A stretch of DNA of 41,085 nt, from the NCBI GenBank assembly GCA_947179325.1, contig CAMXAU010000028.1:1-41085 (forward strand). The letters run 5' to 3'. Position 1 is the stretch's first letter. The number at the start of each line of letters is the position of its first letter. This document shows positions 16,035 to 25,128 of the stretch, piece by piece. The translations under genes and the position numbers were made by a program. The DNA comes from an uncultured Bacteroidales bacterium (lineage in GTDB: Bacteria > Bacteroidota > Bacteroidia > Bacteroidales > UBA932). Under the pieces are notes generated by a model. That model ran no database searches, was not told the origin of the DNA, and was given only the letters and a program-made list of their open reading frames with translations.

Positions 16035-16994
16035 TCAGTCATGCAGACCTTTTGAACGGAGATATTCCAGGAGCTGCTCCGGACGGTCTGTCTGGATCAT
16101 TGTGGCCCCGGTGGCGATCACCTGGTCATATATCATGGCCGGGTCTCCGCAGTCAAGGGCTGCATCATCGTCAAGATATCCGCACAGCGAGCCCCAGATT
16201 GTGTTTACCCACAGTTTCGAACCGCTGCGGACAATCCTGTCCATGGCATCTTTTACCTCCGGTGTCATCTTTTTCCAGCACACCTCGTATGCAAGCGGCA
16301 CGGTCCCTGTCTCCATGTACTCATTGAAAAGATTCCTTCCCTGCTCTTTCTGTATATCTATGATAGGCATATACATCATGTTGCGTGGATGGGCAGCCAT
16401 CTTGGACTCAACCTCACGGAGCGGCCTCTTTCCCTTTATGAGAATCTGGTCCGTAACGCCAAGCTCCTCCGTGATGTCAAGCACCATATCATAGAATTCA
16501 TATCCCTGGTCAACATTCACGACGATCCTGTCTTTGCAGCATTCAAGTGCCTCACGCAATGTGCATATACGCATTGAATCTGTCACGACCCCATGTGCCC
16601 GCCTCAGGCGGAATCCGAGAAGCTCTCCATAGGTATAGTCACTTACACGGCCTTTCCCGTTTGTACAACGGTCAATGGTTGCATCATGGCTGAGGACCAG
16701 CACGCTGTCTTTTGTGAGCTTCAGGTCAAGCTCCATCACATCCGCCCCCATCCTTATGATGGACTCGATTGCCGGTACAGTATTCTCCGGATAATTGCGC
16801 CAATCCCCGCGGTGCACAACCACAACAACATTCTTTGAGTGCGGGTCGTGAATCTCCGCCACAATCTTTTCTGCCCTGCTGGCATACTGTCTTCCATTAT
16901 GGCATCCGCTTTTGCTTCCGTCCTGGCATCCGTTCTGGCAGCAACCGGAAAATGCAAATACTGCAAATGCCACGGCAATCAATGTCTTTTTCAT
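16035..16994 (-). CDS. Glycerophosphodiester phosphodiesterase, lipoprotein
   Basis: Hydrolyses glycerophosphodiesters to an alcohol and glycerol-3-phosphate. The 319-residue product begins MKKTLIAVAFAVFAFSG followed by Cys18, a lipobox, so it should be membrane-anchored outside the cytoplasm. The GDPD catalytic set is intact: HRGDWRNYPENT (His61, Arg62), MELDLK (Glu88, Asp90) and LSHD (His103), and the C-terminal MIQTDRPEQLLEYL is typical. Just after the lipobox is an odd cluster of four cysteines within 14 residues (18, 19, 23, 31 region). The start at 16994 was chosen for its signal peptide; an ATG at 17006 is in frame. The GlpT-like transporter follows after 11 bp. A -7 element lies at 17021-17028. 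Confidence 0.92.
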   Translation of the reverse strand: MKKTLIAVAFAVFAFSGCCQNGCQDGSKSGCHNGRQYASRAEKIVAEIHDPHSKNVVVVVHRGDWRNYPENTVPAIESIIRMGADVMELDLKLTKDSVLVLSHDATIDRCTNGKGRVSDYTYGELLGFRLRRAHGVVTDSMRICTLREALECCKDRIVVNVDQGYEFYDMVLDITEELGVTDQILIKGKRPLREVESKMAAHPRNMMYMPIIDIQKEQGRNLFNEYMETGTVPLAYEVCWKKMTPEVKDAMDRIVRSGSKLWVNTIWGSLCGYLDDDAALDCGDPAMIYDQVIATGATMIQTDRPEQLLEYLRSKGLHD

Positions 16995-17020
16995 GTTCAG
17001 TTCCATAATCTGGTTATCGT

Positions 17021-17028
17021 CAAATATA
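17021..17028 (-). promoter_or_regulatory. Candidate -7 element for the GDPD-transporter unit
   Basis: CAAATATA on the plus strand is TATATTTG on the minus strand, an exact TAnnTTTG match about 27 bp before the ATG at 16994. No clear -33 element. The rest of the 17029-17256 gap is purine-rich on the plus strand, with no gene or terminator that I can support. Confidence 0.5.
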
Positions 17029-17256
17029 GCTTCTTTTTATTATAAGACGTTCCAGGCAGGCTTTACCCCTAAGTGTTTTTTACTTTTTTGCACGTGGGAG
17101 GGTTAGCAGCAAGACATAACAGTCTGCCCCAAAATAAGGAAAGTGGCATGACGCAAGGGAAGAAAGGCCATATCACGAAAGACACATTGGCAACAGGGAT
17201 AACAAGAAGAACATACATCAGAATAAGCACAGGAAGAGCAAGCTATGCCTCAAAAG

Positions 17257-18711
17257 CTATCTGCCAGAGCCGCCTTTGATACGGCTCTCCTCTACAGCAA
17301 GGGCGGCGAGACTGCCGGGCAACGCATCCTGCAGGGTGCACTGCATTCTGGAACCGGTACGTATCGCATGGCAGAAATCTTCCATGATTGCTATATCTGC
17401 CCCGGCATGAAGCGGACGGGAACAGACTTCACGATAGTCCTCCTCCCTGCAAGGTAATGGCAGATTGGCATCAATGGAGCAGCCTCCCGGGAGAGAAGCT
17501 TCTGTAAAATAAGGAGCACCGGAGACCGTTGAGCCTTGAGCCATAGAAGGTGATCCGCAGGCTGCCGAAGAGTCAGGAACCGGGCTGTCAGAATGCACAA
17601 TGATACGTCCATTCATTGCTGTCAGGTATCCCTTTTCAAACCTGATGTGAGTTTCACGGCCGTCAGAATCGGAAATACCGTCAAGCACCATGTCTATCCT
17701 TACTCCATCAGGCAGAGTAAAGGACGCCTCCTGATAATCCATGACATCATTGTCACAATGGTATACACATCTTCCGTAGCGGCCATCCCTCAATTCACGG
17801 GCAATCACCTCCTCTTCATCAGCAGCTCCGGATATGGGGAAATTCCCTATCCATTCCCTTCTGCGCAGGTACAGGTCCACTGCGGAATATCTGCAATGGC
17901 GTTCTATAGGGCAGTCAATACATCTTGCAGCAGCCTCTGACGGTGCAGAAGACGGACAATAGCGTGACAGGCTTCCTGACGACAGGACTTCATATCCATA
18001 TACGCCGGATGCGGCTCCTGAAGTGGAACCACCGGCATGGGGAACCTCGGGCGCAGGTGTCCCGGGCATGGCGGAAATGTCTGCCCCGCCAATATTGCGG
18101 GCATCTCCGGTCAGCCACAAAAGGAAATCCACATCGTGGCAGCATTTCGATATGAAAACAGGCGAGGATTCCTCTTCCCTTGACCAGTTTCCACGAACAA
18201 AGGTATGTGTCATCCGGTCTATCCCGACGACCTCCCTATGGCTTATCGAGACGATACGCCCCAGCTCTCCGCTGGCTGCAATCTCCTTTATCCTCCTGTA
18301 ATATGGATGGTATCTCATGATATAGCACAGGCCCGCAACGACACCGGCCTGCTCTGCCTTCGAGACAAGTTCAATGCACTGTGATGACGTCCTGGCCATC
18401 GGCTTCTCCAGAAGAAGATGCATTCCCTTCTCCAGCACCTTGAGAGCAATACTGTAATGAGACTTGTCAGAGGTCGCGACAAGGACTGCATCAGCAGGGA
18501 CATCAGAAGCAAGGAAATCATCTACAGACACAAAGTAGCGGCTATGATCCATTCCATACATTGACATGGCCTCTGCCAGCCTTAACGGATCTGTGTCCAC
18601 AACGGCGCAAAGCTCGACCTCGTCAGGATGAGATTCGACATATTTGAGATATTTTCTTGTCCTGTTGCCAAAGCCTATGACACAAAGACGAATTCTGATG
18701 TCCGGTTTCAC
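17257..18711 (-). CDS. Gfo/Idh/MocA-family oxidoreductase
   Basis: NAD(P)-dependent sugar or cyclitol dehydrogenase-type protein, 484 residues, cytosolic (no signal peptide). Seen: Rossmann motif CVIGFGNRTRKYLKYV at residues 10-25, LEKPMA (102-107) with the family EKP lysine, YHPYYRRIKEI, and SKCCHDVDFLLWL (189-201) with the catalytic-type His-Asp pair. A cysteine group (Cys252, CIDC at 264-267, Cys273) looks like a metal site and occurs, I believe, in a subset of this family. Two low-complexity insertions (about 213-237 and 375-412, Gly/Ser/Pro/Ala-rich) lengthen it beyond the usual 350-430. The start is a GTG just before the Rossmann strand. It follows the EEP-GH13 gene by 62 bp and may process a sugar released by the locus. 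Confidence 0.85.
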   Translation of the reverse strand: MKPDIRIRLCVIGFGNRTRKYLKYVESHPDEVELCAVVDTDPLRLAEAMSMYGMDHSRYFVSVDDFLASDVPADAVLVATSDKSHYSIALKVLEKGMHLLLEKPMARTSSQCIELVSKAEQAGVVAGLCYIMRYHPYYRRIKEIAASGELGRIVSISHREVVGIDRMTHTFVRGNWSREEESSPVFISKCCHDVDFLLWLTGDARNIGGADISAMPGTPAPEVPHAGGSTSGAASGVYGYEVLSSGSLSRYCPSSAPSEAAARCIDCPIERHCRYSAVDLYLRRREWIGNFPISGAADEEEVIARELRDGRYGRCVYHCDNDVMDYQEASFTLPDGVRIDMVLDGISDSDGRETHIRFEKGYLTAMNGRIIVHSDSPVPDSSAACGSPSMAQGSTVSGAPYFTEASLPGGCSIDANLPLPCREEDYREVCSRPLHAGADIAIMEDFCHAIRTGSRMQCTLQDALPGSLAALAVEESRIKGGSGR

Positions 18712-18715
18712 ACTG

Positions 18716-18723
18716 CAAAGATA
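18716..18723 (-). promoter_or_regulatory. Possible -7 element directly before the oxidoreductase
   Basis: CAAAGATA on the plus strand is TATCTTTG on the minus strand, matching TAnnTTTG. It is only 4 bp before the GTG, which would give an almost leaderless transcript, and the nearest TTG is 16 bp upstream. It may be fortuitous. Confidence 0.3.
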
Positions 18724-18773
18724 AATATTATATATGACTCAAGCCATCCACATTAACCCTTGCCTGCATGAAA

Positions 18774-21311
18774 CTATTTTCTGACTATTTTCTCACACCT
18801 ACAGACTATAGCATTTACTCCCTTGACTTTCAGTATGGTACTTCCCCTGCGGAAACTTACAGAAAAAGCCTTTGGATTTCCATAGATTACATTAAATCCT
18901 GCATATCCCTCAACAATAGCCTCAGCCGTCTCTGAACGTGGATTTATTATCACAAGATAATGCTCATCACCGTCAAAGCGGTCATACACCACAGGATATG
19001 ACTGGCCATGCGGGGTGACCATCTTCCATCCAGCGGAATTACCAAGGGCAGGAATATTTCTGCGCAATGCTAGAAGCCCCCTCGTCCAGTTGAGAAGAGA
19101 TTCCGGGTCATTTTTCTGAGCCTCAACATTCGGGCGATCCGGCGACGGGTCTACCGGCAGATACAGGCCGTCTGGAGAGCATGAGGAAAAGCCGGCATTG
19201 GCTTCCGGACTCCACTGCATCGGTGTCCTCTGGGCTGAACGGTCACGGCTTCCCTCAATCATCTTCACTCCATCCATTGAACGCATCCCGATCTCCTCAC
19301 CATAATAAAGAATCGGCACCCAAGGCATTGTCAGGAAGAAAGCCATGGATGTTTTAAGTTCATCTGTACCGGACCGCTGATTCCTGTTCATTCGCCATGT
19401 ATCATGGCTTGATGTCGGCATACACGGGAATCCTTGTCCCCTTGTAGCCTCGTATATCTTTTCAAACGGGATAGAAAAAGAGCTGAAATCCCCTTTTCCC
19501 GCCTTGTCAAACCAGCAGTCCTTTGGAGGATATTCCCCAGTTTCCGGGTCCGGGTCACGCAATGTATTGTGCATCAAGTCGCGATACATTGTCTTTCCCA
19601 TTCCGTTATGACGTATTATGTCAATATCGAATCCGCATGATATCGACTCTATCGGGCTTGACCATTCCGACAAGAATATTGTCTCGGGATAATTCTCCTG
19701 CTGCCATTGAAAAATTTCACTCCACAGTTTCCGTACACCATGGAACTCGCTGTCGTCTCCTTTCACCAGGGACCATGCAAGGTCACACCGGAATCCGTCA
19801 ACACCTTTATCAAACCAGAATGAAATTATGTTCTTTATCTCCTGGCGCACTGCTCTAGGGCCAGGAGCATCATAGGAATGCTCCCAGCTGCGGGAAGGGT
19901 CAGGACTGTAATATCCATAGTTGAGGGCCGGCTGTATATCATAATAATTCATCAGATAAAATCCGTCACGTGAATAGCTGTTGTCAACCCATCCTCCCCT
20001 GTCTGGCTCAGGCGGGACAATCCCCTTGCCATCCGTCCAGATATAATAGTCAGAGTAATGGCCGTTCCTGTCTCCTTCCGCTGACTCCCTGAACCACGGA
20101 TGCTTATCCGATGTATGTCCTGCGACAAGATCCAGGCACACTTTCATTCCTTTGGAATGTGCATCATCGACAAGCCTCACAAGGTCGGAGTTTGTTCCAA
20201 AACGGGGGTCTATACGATAGAAGTCCGTAATGTCATATCCACCGTCTTCAAATTCGCTGCAGAACACAGGAGAAATCCATATTGTGTTGAATCCAAGCCA
20301 CTTCACATAGTCCAGGCGTGAACGTATCCCTTCAAGGTCACCATATCCGTCCCCATTGCTGTCCATAAATGATGACGGATAGATGTGATATATGGAAGCT
20401 GTATCAAGCCAGCCAGGATATGTCTGAGATGGAAAATCCACAGAAGCCACGCTATCGTCAAGCCTGAACGTGCAGGCTATTGGATAATGGTCTGAAATAT
20501 ATTTGACTCCATTATACTCAGCCCGGACCACCTCATATCTGACCGGGGAGGCATTGCGATGGAATATATAGTCAAGCCATCTGCCCGGAACATCTCCATA
20601 TCCGTTGAATGTGAATCCGCGGTCAGTAACAAGAGCTGTCTCTGCTGCGGATTTCATCCACTCGAAACAAGGGTCAATCAAATGGCCGTCATCGCCATTC
20701 CTCTGGACGTTCATGTCCCCCACAAGAAAGACAGGGACCCCCTCGCGGCATATGCTCTTTATCATCTCCACATTGAGGGCGGCACCATTCTGCTTTGCTT
20801 CCGTGTCCTTATGGTCCAGATGAGTATCAAACAGGTAGAATCTCTTTCCTGTCACCCTGTCGCACAACAGAACCCAGCTCGTGCTCCGGTAATGGTTTGA
20901 ATTCCAGCCCTTAGAAGGCACTGACGGGGTTTCACTGAGGAAAAAGCGCCCCTTGTCAATGAGCCTATATCCGGAACTGCGCCACATGATGACCATAGAA
21001 TAGTCATTGCCGGTTTCTGATATATTTTCCTCCTCGTCCGGCACATAGAATTCATATTCCGGCAACGAATGCCTCAGCCAGCGCACAGATTCCTCACGCT
21101 GCTCCTGTATCCCGATGACATCCGGCATTACATCCCTCACCATAGAGACAACAGCATCCCTACGCACCTGCCATGACCGCTCACCCTCATCCTTCGGGGT
21201 GATGAAACGGATATTGAACGATAGCACCTTCACTTCCTCCGCAGAGGCCACAGAGATGCCAAGGCAAATGCACGAAGCCACTGCTAGGCCCTTGCAAAAT
21301 CTCTTTATCAT
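18774..21311 (-). CDS. EEP phosphohydrolase fused to GH13 alpha-glucosidase, secreted
   Basis: An 845-residue exported protein: signal peptide (MIKRFCKGLAVASCICLGIS, cleavage near VASA), then two complete enzymes. Residues about 26-285 are an endonuclease/exonuclease/phosphatase-fold phosphohydrolase with SFNIRF (Asn33), GIQEQ (Glu70), THLDH, VGDMN (Asp199, Asn201) and SDHYP (Asp274, His275). Residues about 300-845 are a GH13 enzyme with DLVAGHTSDKHPWF, the nucleophile in GFRCD (Asp510), acid/base in FLSEW (Glu549) and TSSHD (Asp637). RTPMQWSPEANAGFS and the YYGEEIG segment resemble oligo-1,6-glucosidase and trehalose-synthase relatives. Both active sites appear intact, so one polypeptide could cut a phosphoester and an alpha-glucosidic bond in the same substrate. 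The ATG at 21311 was chosen over a GTG at 21332 because it starts the signal peptide. It lies 24 bp after the regulator gene. Confidence 0.9.
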   Translation of the reverse strand: MIKRFCKGLAVASCICLGISVASAEEVKVLSFNIRFITPKDEGERSWQVRRDAVVSMVRDVMPDVIGIQEQREESVRWLRHSLPEYEFYVPDEEENISETGNDYSMVIMWRSSGYRLIDKGRFFLSETPSVPSKGWNSNHYRSTSWVLLCDRVTGKRFYLFDTHLDHKDTEAKQNGAALNVEMIKSICREGVPVFLVGDMNVQRNGDDGHLIDPCFEWMKSAAETALVTDRGFTFNGYGDVPGRWLDYIFHRNASPVRYEVVRAEYNGVKYISDHYPIACTFRLDDSVASVDFPSQTYPGWLDTASIYHIYPSSFMDSNGDGYGDLEGIRSRLDYVKWLGFNTIWISPVFCSEFEDGGYDITDFYRIDPRFGTNSDLVRLVDDAHSKGMKVCLDLVAGHTSDKHPWFRESAEGDRNGHYSDYYIWTDGKGIVPPEPDRGGWVDNSYSRDGFYLMNYYDIQPALNYGYYSPDPSRSWEHSYDAPGPRAVRQEIKNIISFWFDKGVDGFRCDLAWSLVKGDDSEFHGVRKLWSEIFQWQQENYPETIFLSEWSSPIESISCGFDIDIIRHNGMGKTMYRDLMHNTLRDPDPETGEYPPKDCWFDKAGKGDFSSFSIPFEKIYEATRGQGFPCMPTSSHDTWRMNRNQRSGTDELKTSMAFFLTMPWVPILYYGEEIGMRSMDGVKMIEGSRDRSAQRTPMQWSPEANAGFSSCSPDGLYLPVDPSPDRPNVEAQKNDPESLLNWTRGLLALRRNIPALGNSAGWKMVTPHGQSYPVVYDRFDGDEHYLVIINPRSETAEAIVEGYAGFNVIYGNPKAFSVSFRRGSTILKVKGVNAIVCRCEKIVRK

Positions 21312-21335
21312 ATCAGTATTCAATTTATCCACAGG

Positions 21336-22910
21336 CTATATCTTCCTGATCAGCATTTCAAATTCATCCTTTGGACAGACAGCAGAGTTGCGCATCTTAG
21401 TACGATAAGTGTACACGGTAGGAGGGGCGCACTTAAGGAAAGAGGCTATCTTTCCGCTCTCCGTTATGCCTATGCGTATTGCTGCAAGAATCCTCAGTTC
21501 AGTCGGAAGCACATTCCCTTTCGGATGCGGGAAACGGGCCTCGTCTTTCAGCAGGGCATTTATCTTCTCCACAAAATCAGGGAATATCCCCAGGAAAGTC
21601 TCATCGAAAATCTTGTAGTAATTATCATACTCCTTATACATCGGCACAGGAGAGCGAAGCATCTTCATGGCTTCCTCGCTTCCATTTGCACGTGCCACGG
21701 AACGCATTTCATGCCGGAATTCATCCAGGCGTTCAAGATACTTCAGAGAGAGTTCCATATAGCGTATGACATAACTGTCCTTTATCTTATTGGCATCTGC
21801 AAGCCTCATGTTGGCATCTTTAAGTTCCGCATTGATACGGCTGACCTTTTCATGTGCTTCACGCAGACGCGACCTCTGCCTCAGCACATATAACAGAAGC
21901 CCGAAAATGACAACGGAAAAGACAGACAGGCACACCACCATTACCGTGAGATAAAGCGTCATGACACGGGTCTTCTCCTGCTCTGCCTTTGTTATGACAA
22001 GGTAAGCCTTTCCTGAATTGAAATAGCGTGAGGAGAATTTACCGTCAAAGGCATCGGCCAGATTGCGTTCTATATAGCGGTTGGCAAGCGCGTACATTTT
22101 CCGGTCGTATAAGATCAATGCAAGCTCATACAGGGACAGATAGTCCCTGCTTGAAGACATTATGTCATTCTCTGCAGACTTTACGAGCCACTCAATACGT
22201 TCCGCATCCATGTTCTTCATGCCATACAGGACGGCAATATTATAAGCTGTTGACGCCCTGTCGTTCGCCTTGCCCTCCTCAGGAAATATTGCAAGAAACA
22301 TAGCAAGCGCCTTGTCTATTTCACCGTTCTCCCTGCAATACTGAGCCTCTATCTTCATGTTATAGAATGGAGAATCATCACGTTTGACAGAAAGATACTC
22401 TTTCCGGAGAGCCTGAAGGGAATCCCTGACACCAGGAGAGGCGTCATCCTTGTAAAGCTGGTAATACATTGAAATGCCAGCAGAGAGATATGCTGTATAC
22501 ATATCATTATCGGGTATGCTGTCCCTTTCTATAGACGCCCATCTGTCAAGTCCGGTACGGTCATTGAGGCGGACTACCTGCAAAAGCATATTGCACAGGC
22601 TGGTCCGGAAACGCTGCCTGTCTGTAGAAGCGAAACGCTCCATCTGCCCGAGCCATATATATGTAGAGTCCAGGCTATTATGATAGCATTTATTATACAT
22701 CCCGTATGCAGAGTTCCATTTCAGGGAATCTGTTTCTGCCTCATCGAACCCGGAACGCAACATCTTCAGCTCATTTTCATACTCCAGATGATATTTATCG
22801 GTATTCTGGATCACCCTGTCAAGGCCAGACAAGGTTTTGCCTATTTCATCCTTACTGCATGACAAGGCCAGCAGCATGATTATAACAAGATGGATAAATT
22901 TACTATGCAT
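21336..22910 (-). CDS. DUF6377-type membrane-bound regulator
   Basis: A 524-residue protein of a kind found with Bacteroidetes sus-like loci. It starts with a lipobox-like signal (MHSKFIHLVIIMLLALS, Cys18, then KDE). A helical tetratricopeptide-like region follows (about 20-310: YNIAVLYGMKNMDAERIEWL, LALILYDRKMYALANRYI), then one transmembrane helix (about 317-343, TLYLTVMVVCLSVFSVVIFGLLLYV cut short here), a coiled coil to about 395, and a C-terminal DNA-binding-type region with LRILAAIRIGITESGKIA and CAPPTVYTYRTKMRNSA. That layout suggests an extracytoplasmic sensor tethered to a cytoplasmic HTH. The frame is open upstream to 23024, but only the ATG at 22910 gives a signal sequence, and it falls 8 bp after the beta-helix stop. 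Confidence 0.82.
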   Translation of the reverse strand: MHSKFIHLVIIMLLALSCSKDEIGKTLSGLDRVIQNTDKYHLEYENELKMLRSGFDEAETDSLKWNSAYGMYNKCYHNSLDSTYIWLGQMERFASTDRQRFRTSLCNMLLQVVRLNDRTGLDRWASIERDSIPDNDMYTAYLSAGISMYYQLYKDDASPGVRDSLQALRKEYLSVKRDDSPFYNMKIEAQYCRENGEIDKALAMFLAIFPEEGKANDRASTAYNIAVLYGMKNMDAERIEWLVKSAENDIMSSSRDYLSLYELALILYDRKMYALANRYIERNLADAFDGKFSSRYFNSGKAYLVITKAEQEKTRVMTLYLTVMVVCLSVFSVVIFGLLLYVLRQRSRLREAHEKVSRINAELKDANMRLADANKIKDSYVIRYMELSLKYLERLDEFRHEMRSVARANGSEEAMKMLRSPVPMYKEYDNYYKIFDETFLGIFPDFVEKINALLKDEARFPHPKGNVLPTELRILAAIRIGITESGKIASFLKCAPPTVYTYRTKMRNSAVCPKDEFEMLIRKI

Positions 22911-22918
22911 TGCCAAAA

Positions 22919-25120
22919 TCAGAAAAGTGAAGATTCCCAGCTCCCTGGGGTCATCCTCTGCCCATTCCTCAGATTTCCAGCCTGGTCGATACCATATGGA
23001 TTGCTTTCTATACTTCTGAGCCATTCATCAAAATCAGGTGCTGCCGCTGCCACTTTCTGTTCAAGGACAGCCTGTTCCGCAAGTGGTGCCACCAGAGAGG
23101 CATCTACATTCAGGGTCCATGTGTAATATCCTTCCACTGCATTCCATTCCAGATTGATATCTTCATGCCCCACTCTGATATCATTCCCGTCAAGAGGGGA
23201 CCAATAGGTGTTTCCCGCCTCCATGATATTGCAATATCCATCTCTTCCGCCAGAATAATGAAGATTTATGGCGGCAAATGTATTGCCGCTGTTCACAAAC
23301 AGGTTATTGTACACATGGAAATCCTTTGAGTATGAAGATGCACTGTTCTTGTTGTACTTTATAAGCCCAACAGCAGAATCACAGACAGATGTGCTGCTTA
23401 CAAGCACATTCGCGGACAATGGCGTTATGACAGGAAGACCGGCATAGCTGGCATATACGGATGACGACTTGGTTACTGTTGAATTGTGCATGCGCAGCGT
23501 CGGGAATTTTCCCGTCGCCAGATCATCAAGGGTCATGGAGCGCCCATACCACTGGGATTCACTCTTTGACTGTATTGAGTGGGCTTCATGAAAAGAACAT
23601 CTGTTGACAAAGCACGAGGCACCTGTATTGATCTGAAGGTCTCCGGAACTATGCGCCTTGTTTCCCTTAAATATGCATCTGTCCAGATATGCCCTTGAGG
23701 TTTCCCCGGCCATCATCAGGCCTCCTCCTGAATAGCTATAATTCCATACGTCTGTCCCTTTCCCCGCCTCATTGCCGTCAAAAAGGCATCCGTTGAAGTG
23801 CACATCTCCACTTGCTATATAGACGGCACCGCCTCCATATGCAGCTGAACAATCCTTGAATGTACATCCATTAAATGTGACTGACGATCCGGTATTGCAC
23901 GACACGGCGCCGCCTGTCCCGGCAGAAGTTCCTGCATAGAAAAAGACGCCATCAAATGTAAGGTCACATGCAGTGGAATCAATCTGGCATATAGCTCCTG
24001 ACGTCACAGTAAAGCGGGTCTCGTTCGCTGACGGGTCTCGTTCTCCAGGCTCTGTCCCGGCAGAATCCCCAGGATATCCAGCCATGATGACAATCCCTTC
24101 AGCCGCAGTAGAGCGTATGACAACAGGAAGACCTTCCCTGTTGAGGTTGTACACACCGGCTGCCACATGTATTGTCTTTCCTGCATTGCGCCATCCGAGA
24201 GTTACTCCATCCATCATTACGTTCTCCGCAACATTTGCATTCAGAAGAGACCTGAGAAGTTCCTCTCCACCGGCATTGTCCCAGCAAGACCCGTCACCTG
24301 CGCCTCCTGCCTTTATAAAATAATCCCCCATATTGATATATGTCTCAGGACAGCCAAGACGATACAGACTTGAATCATCAGCGACAAGAGGAGTTGTAGA
24401 CAGGACCCCAGGAAGCGGGTCGTCGCCAACAAGATACCTCATCCCAATTCCAGCCGCAAGCACGGCATCCTTGAGCACCGAAACATAATATGTGCCCTTG
24501 CCGGAGACCTGCACAGAAATCTCCGTGGACATCTCTCCTGAATACTCGACATCCGATATTTTACCGGACTCATCGAACACCAGAGTCTCCTTTCCTGCTA
24601 CAGGTGCCCCGTCATTGCTGCGAAGAATGACCATAGTAATGTCATCACGAAGCACATCAAAGCTGAATATTCCAGAGGCATTGCAGAAATTGAACTCGCG
24701 CTCCTGTACTGAAGTGATGGCCGCCATGACATTAGCAGATGCAAATGAGCCATCCTGCTCCGCAGGGATGTCGACTGTAACCCTGCTGCCATCCGAAGAC
24801 GCATCCAGCAGAGGATATACTGCAATATATGTATCGGATTCACCAACCTCTGCACTTATTCCTCCCTCTGAATCAACATCCGCCTCCACAGAGCCACCGT
24901 CCCACAGGATCATCACGGAATCACCCTCTCCCCATGACACCATCCGGTATCCATCCTCCTGCGAGATGACAGTCTTCGTCTCCGCCACGGGAAGATTCGC
25001 CTTAAAGCACAAGCTGACCAATGTCTCTTCTCCCTGGCCAGCAGTCACGTTGTCTGAAGCCTCCTTTGCACATCCTGCCATCAGCACAGCAGCAAGTGCG
25101 ATATAGTAAAATCTGTTCAT
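22919..25120 (-). CDS. Beta-helix surface lipoprotein (candidate glycan-binding protein)
   Basis: A 733-residue lipoprotein: MNRFYYIALAAVLMAG then Cys17. The N-terminal ~250 residues are beta-rich and resemble fimbrillin-like or BACON-type domains (ANLPVAETKTVISQEDGYRM; VSWGEGDSVMILW). From about 260 to 560 there is a right-handed beta-helix pattern with Asn/Gly-rich turns (DLTFDGVFFYAG, SVTFNGCTFKDCS, AAYGGGAVYIASGDVHFNGC, AYLDRCIFKGNKA). The C-terminus, YGIDQAGNLRNGQRMTPGSWE, is typical of such Bacteroidetes proteins. No catalytic motif is recognised. It occupies the SusE/F-like position after SusD, so binding of substrate at the cell surface is inferred; a lyase-type activity on a beta-helix cannot be excluded. 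The ATG at 25120 begins the signal; one at 25138 overlaps the upstream stop. Confidence 0.82.
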   Translation of the reverse strand: MNRFYYIALAAVLMAGCAKEASDNVTAGQGEETLVSLCFKANLPVAETKTVISQEDGYRMVSWGEGDSVMILWDGGSVEADVDSEGGISAEVGESDTYIAVYPLLDASSDGSRVTVDIPAEQDGSFASANVMAAITSVQEREFNFCNASGIFSFDVLRDDITMVILRSNDGAPVAGKETLVFDESGKISDVEYSGEMSTEISVQVSGKGTYYVSVLKDAVLAAGIGMRYLVGDDPLPGVLSTTPLVADDSSLYRLGCPETYINMGDYFIKAGGAGDGSCWDNAGGEELLRSLLNANVAENVMMDGVTLGWRNAGKTIHVAAGVYNLNREGLPVVIRSTAAEGIVIMAGYPGDSAGTEPGERDPSANETRFTVTSGAICQIDSTACDLTFDGVFFYAGTSAGTGGAVSCNTGSSVTFNGCTFKDCSAAYGGGAVYIASGDVHFNGCLFDGNEAGKGTDVWNYSYSGGGLMMAGETSRAYLDRCIFKGNKAHSSGDLQINTGASCFVNRCSFHEAHSIQSKSESQWYGRSMTLDDLATGKFPTLRMHNSTVTKSSSVYASYAGLPVITPLSANVLVSSTSVCDSAVGLIKYNKNSASSYSKDFHVYNNLFVNSGNTFAAINLHYSGGRDGYCNIMEAGNTYWSPLDGNDIRVGHEDINLEWNAVEGYYTWTLNVDASLVAPLAEQAVLEQKVAAAAPDFDEWLRSIESNPYGIDQAGNLRNGQRMTPGSWESSLF

Positions 25121-25128
25121 AATAATCT

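Noticed and set aside
24492..25106. Plus-strand ORF of 204 codons
   Set aside because: Antisense to the N-terminal part of the beta-helix lipoprotein, which has a clear lipobox and domain pattern.
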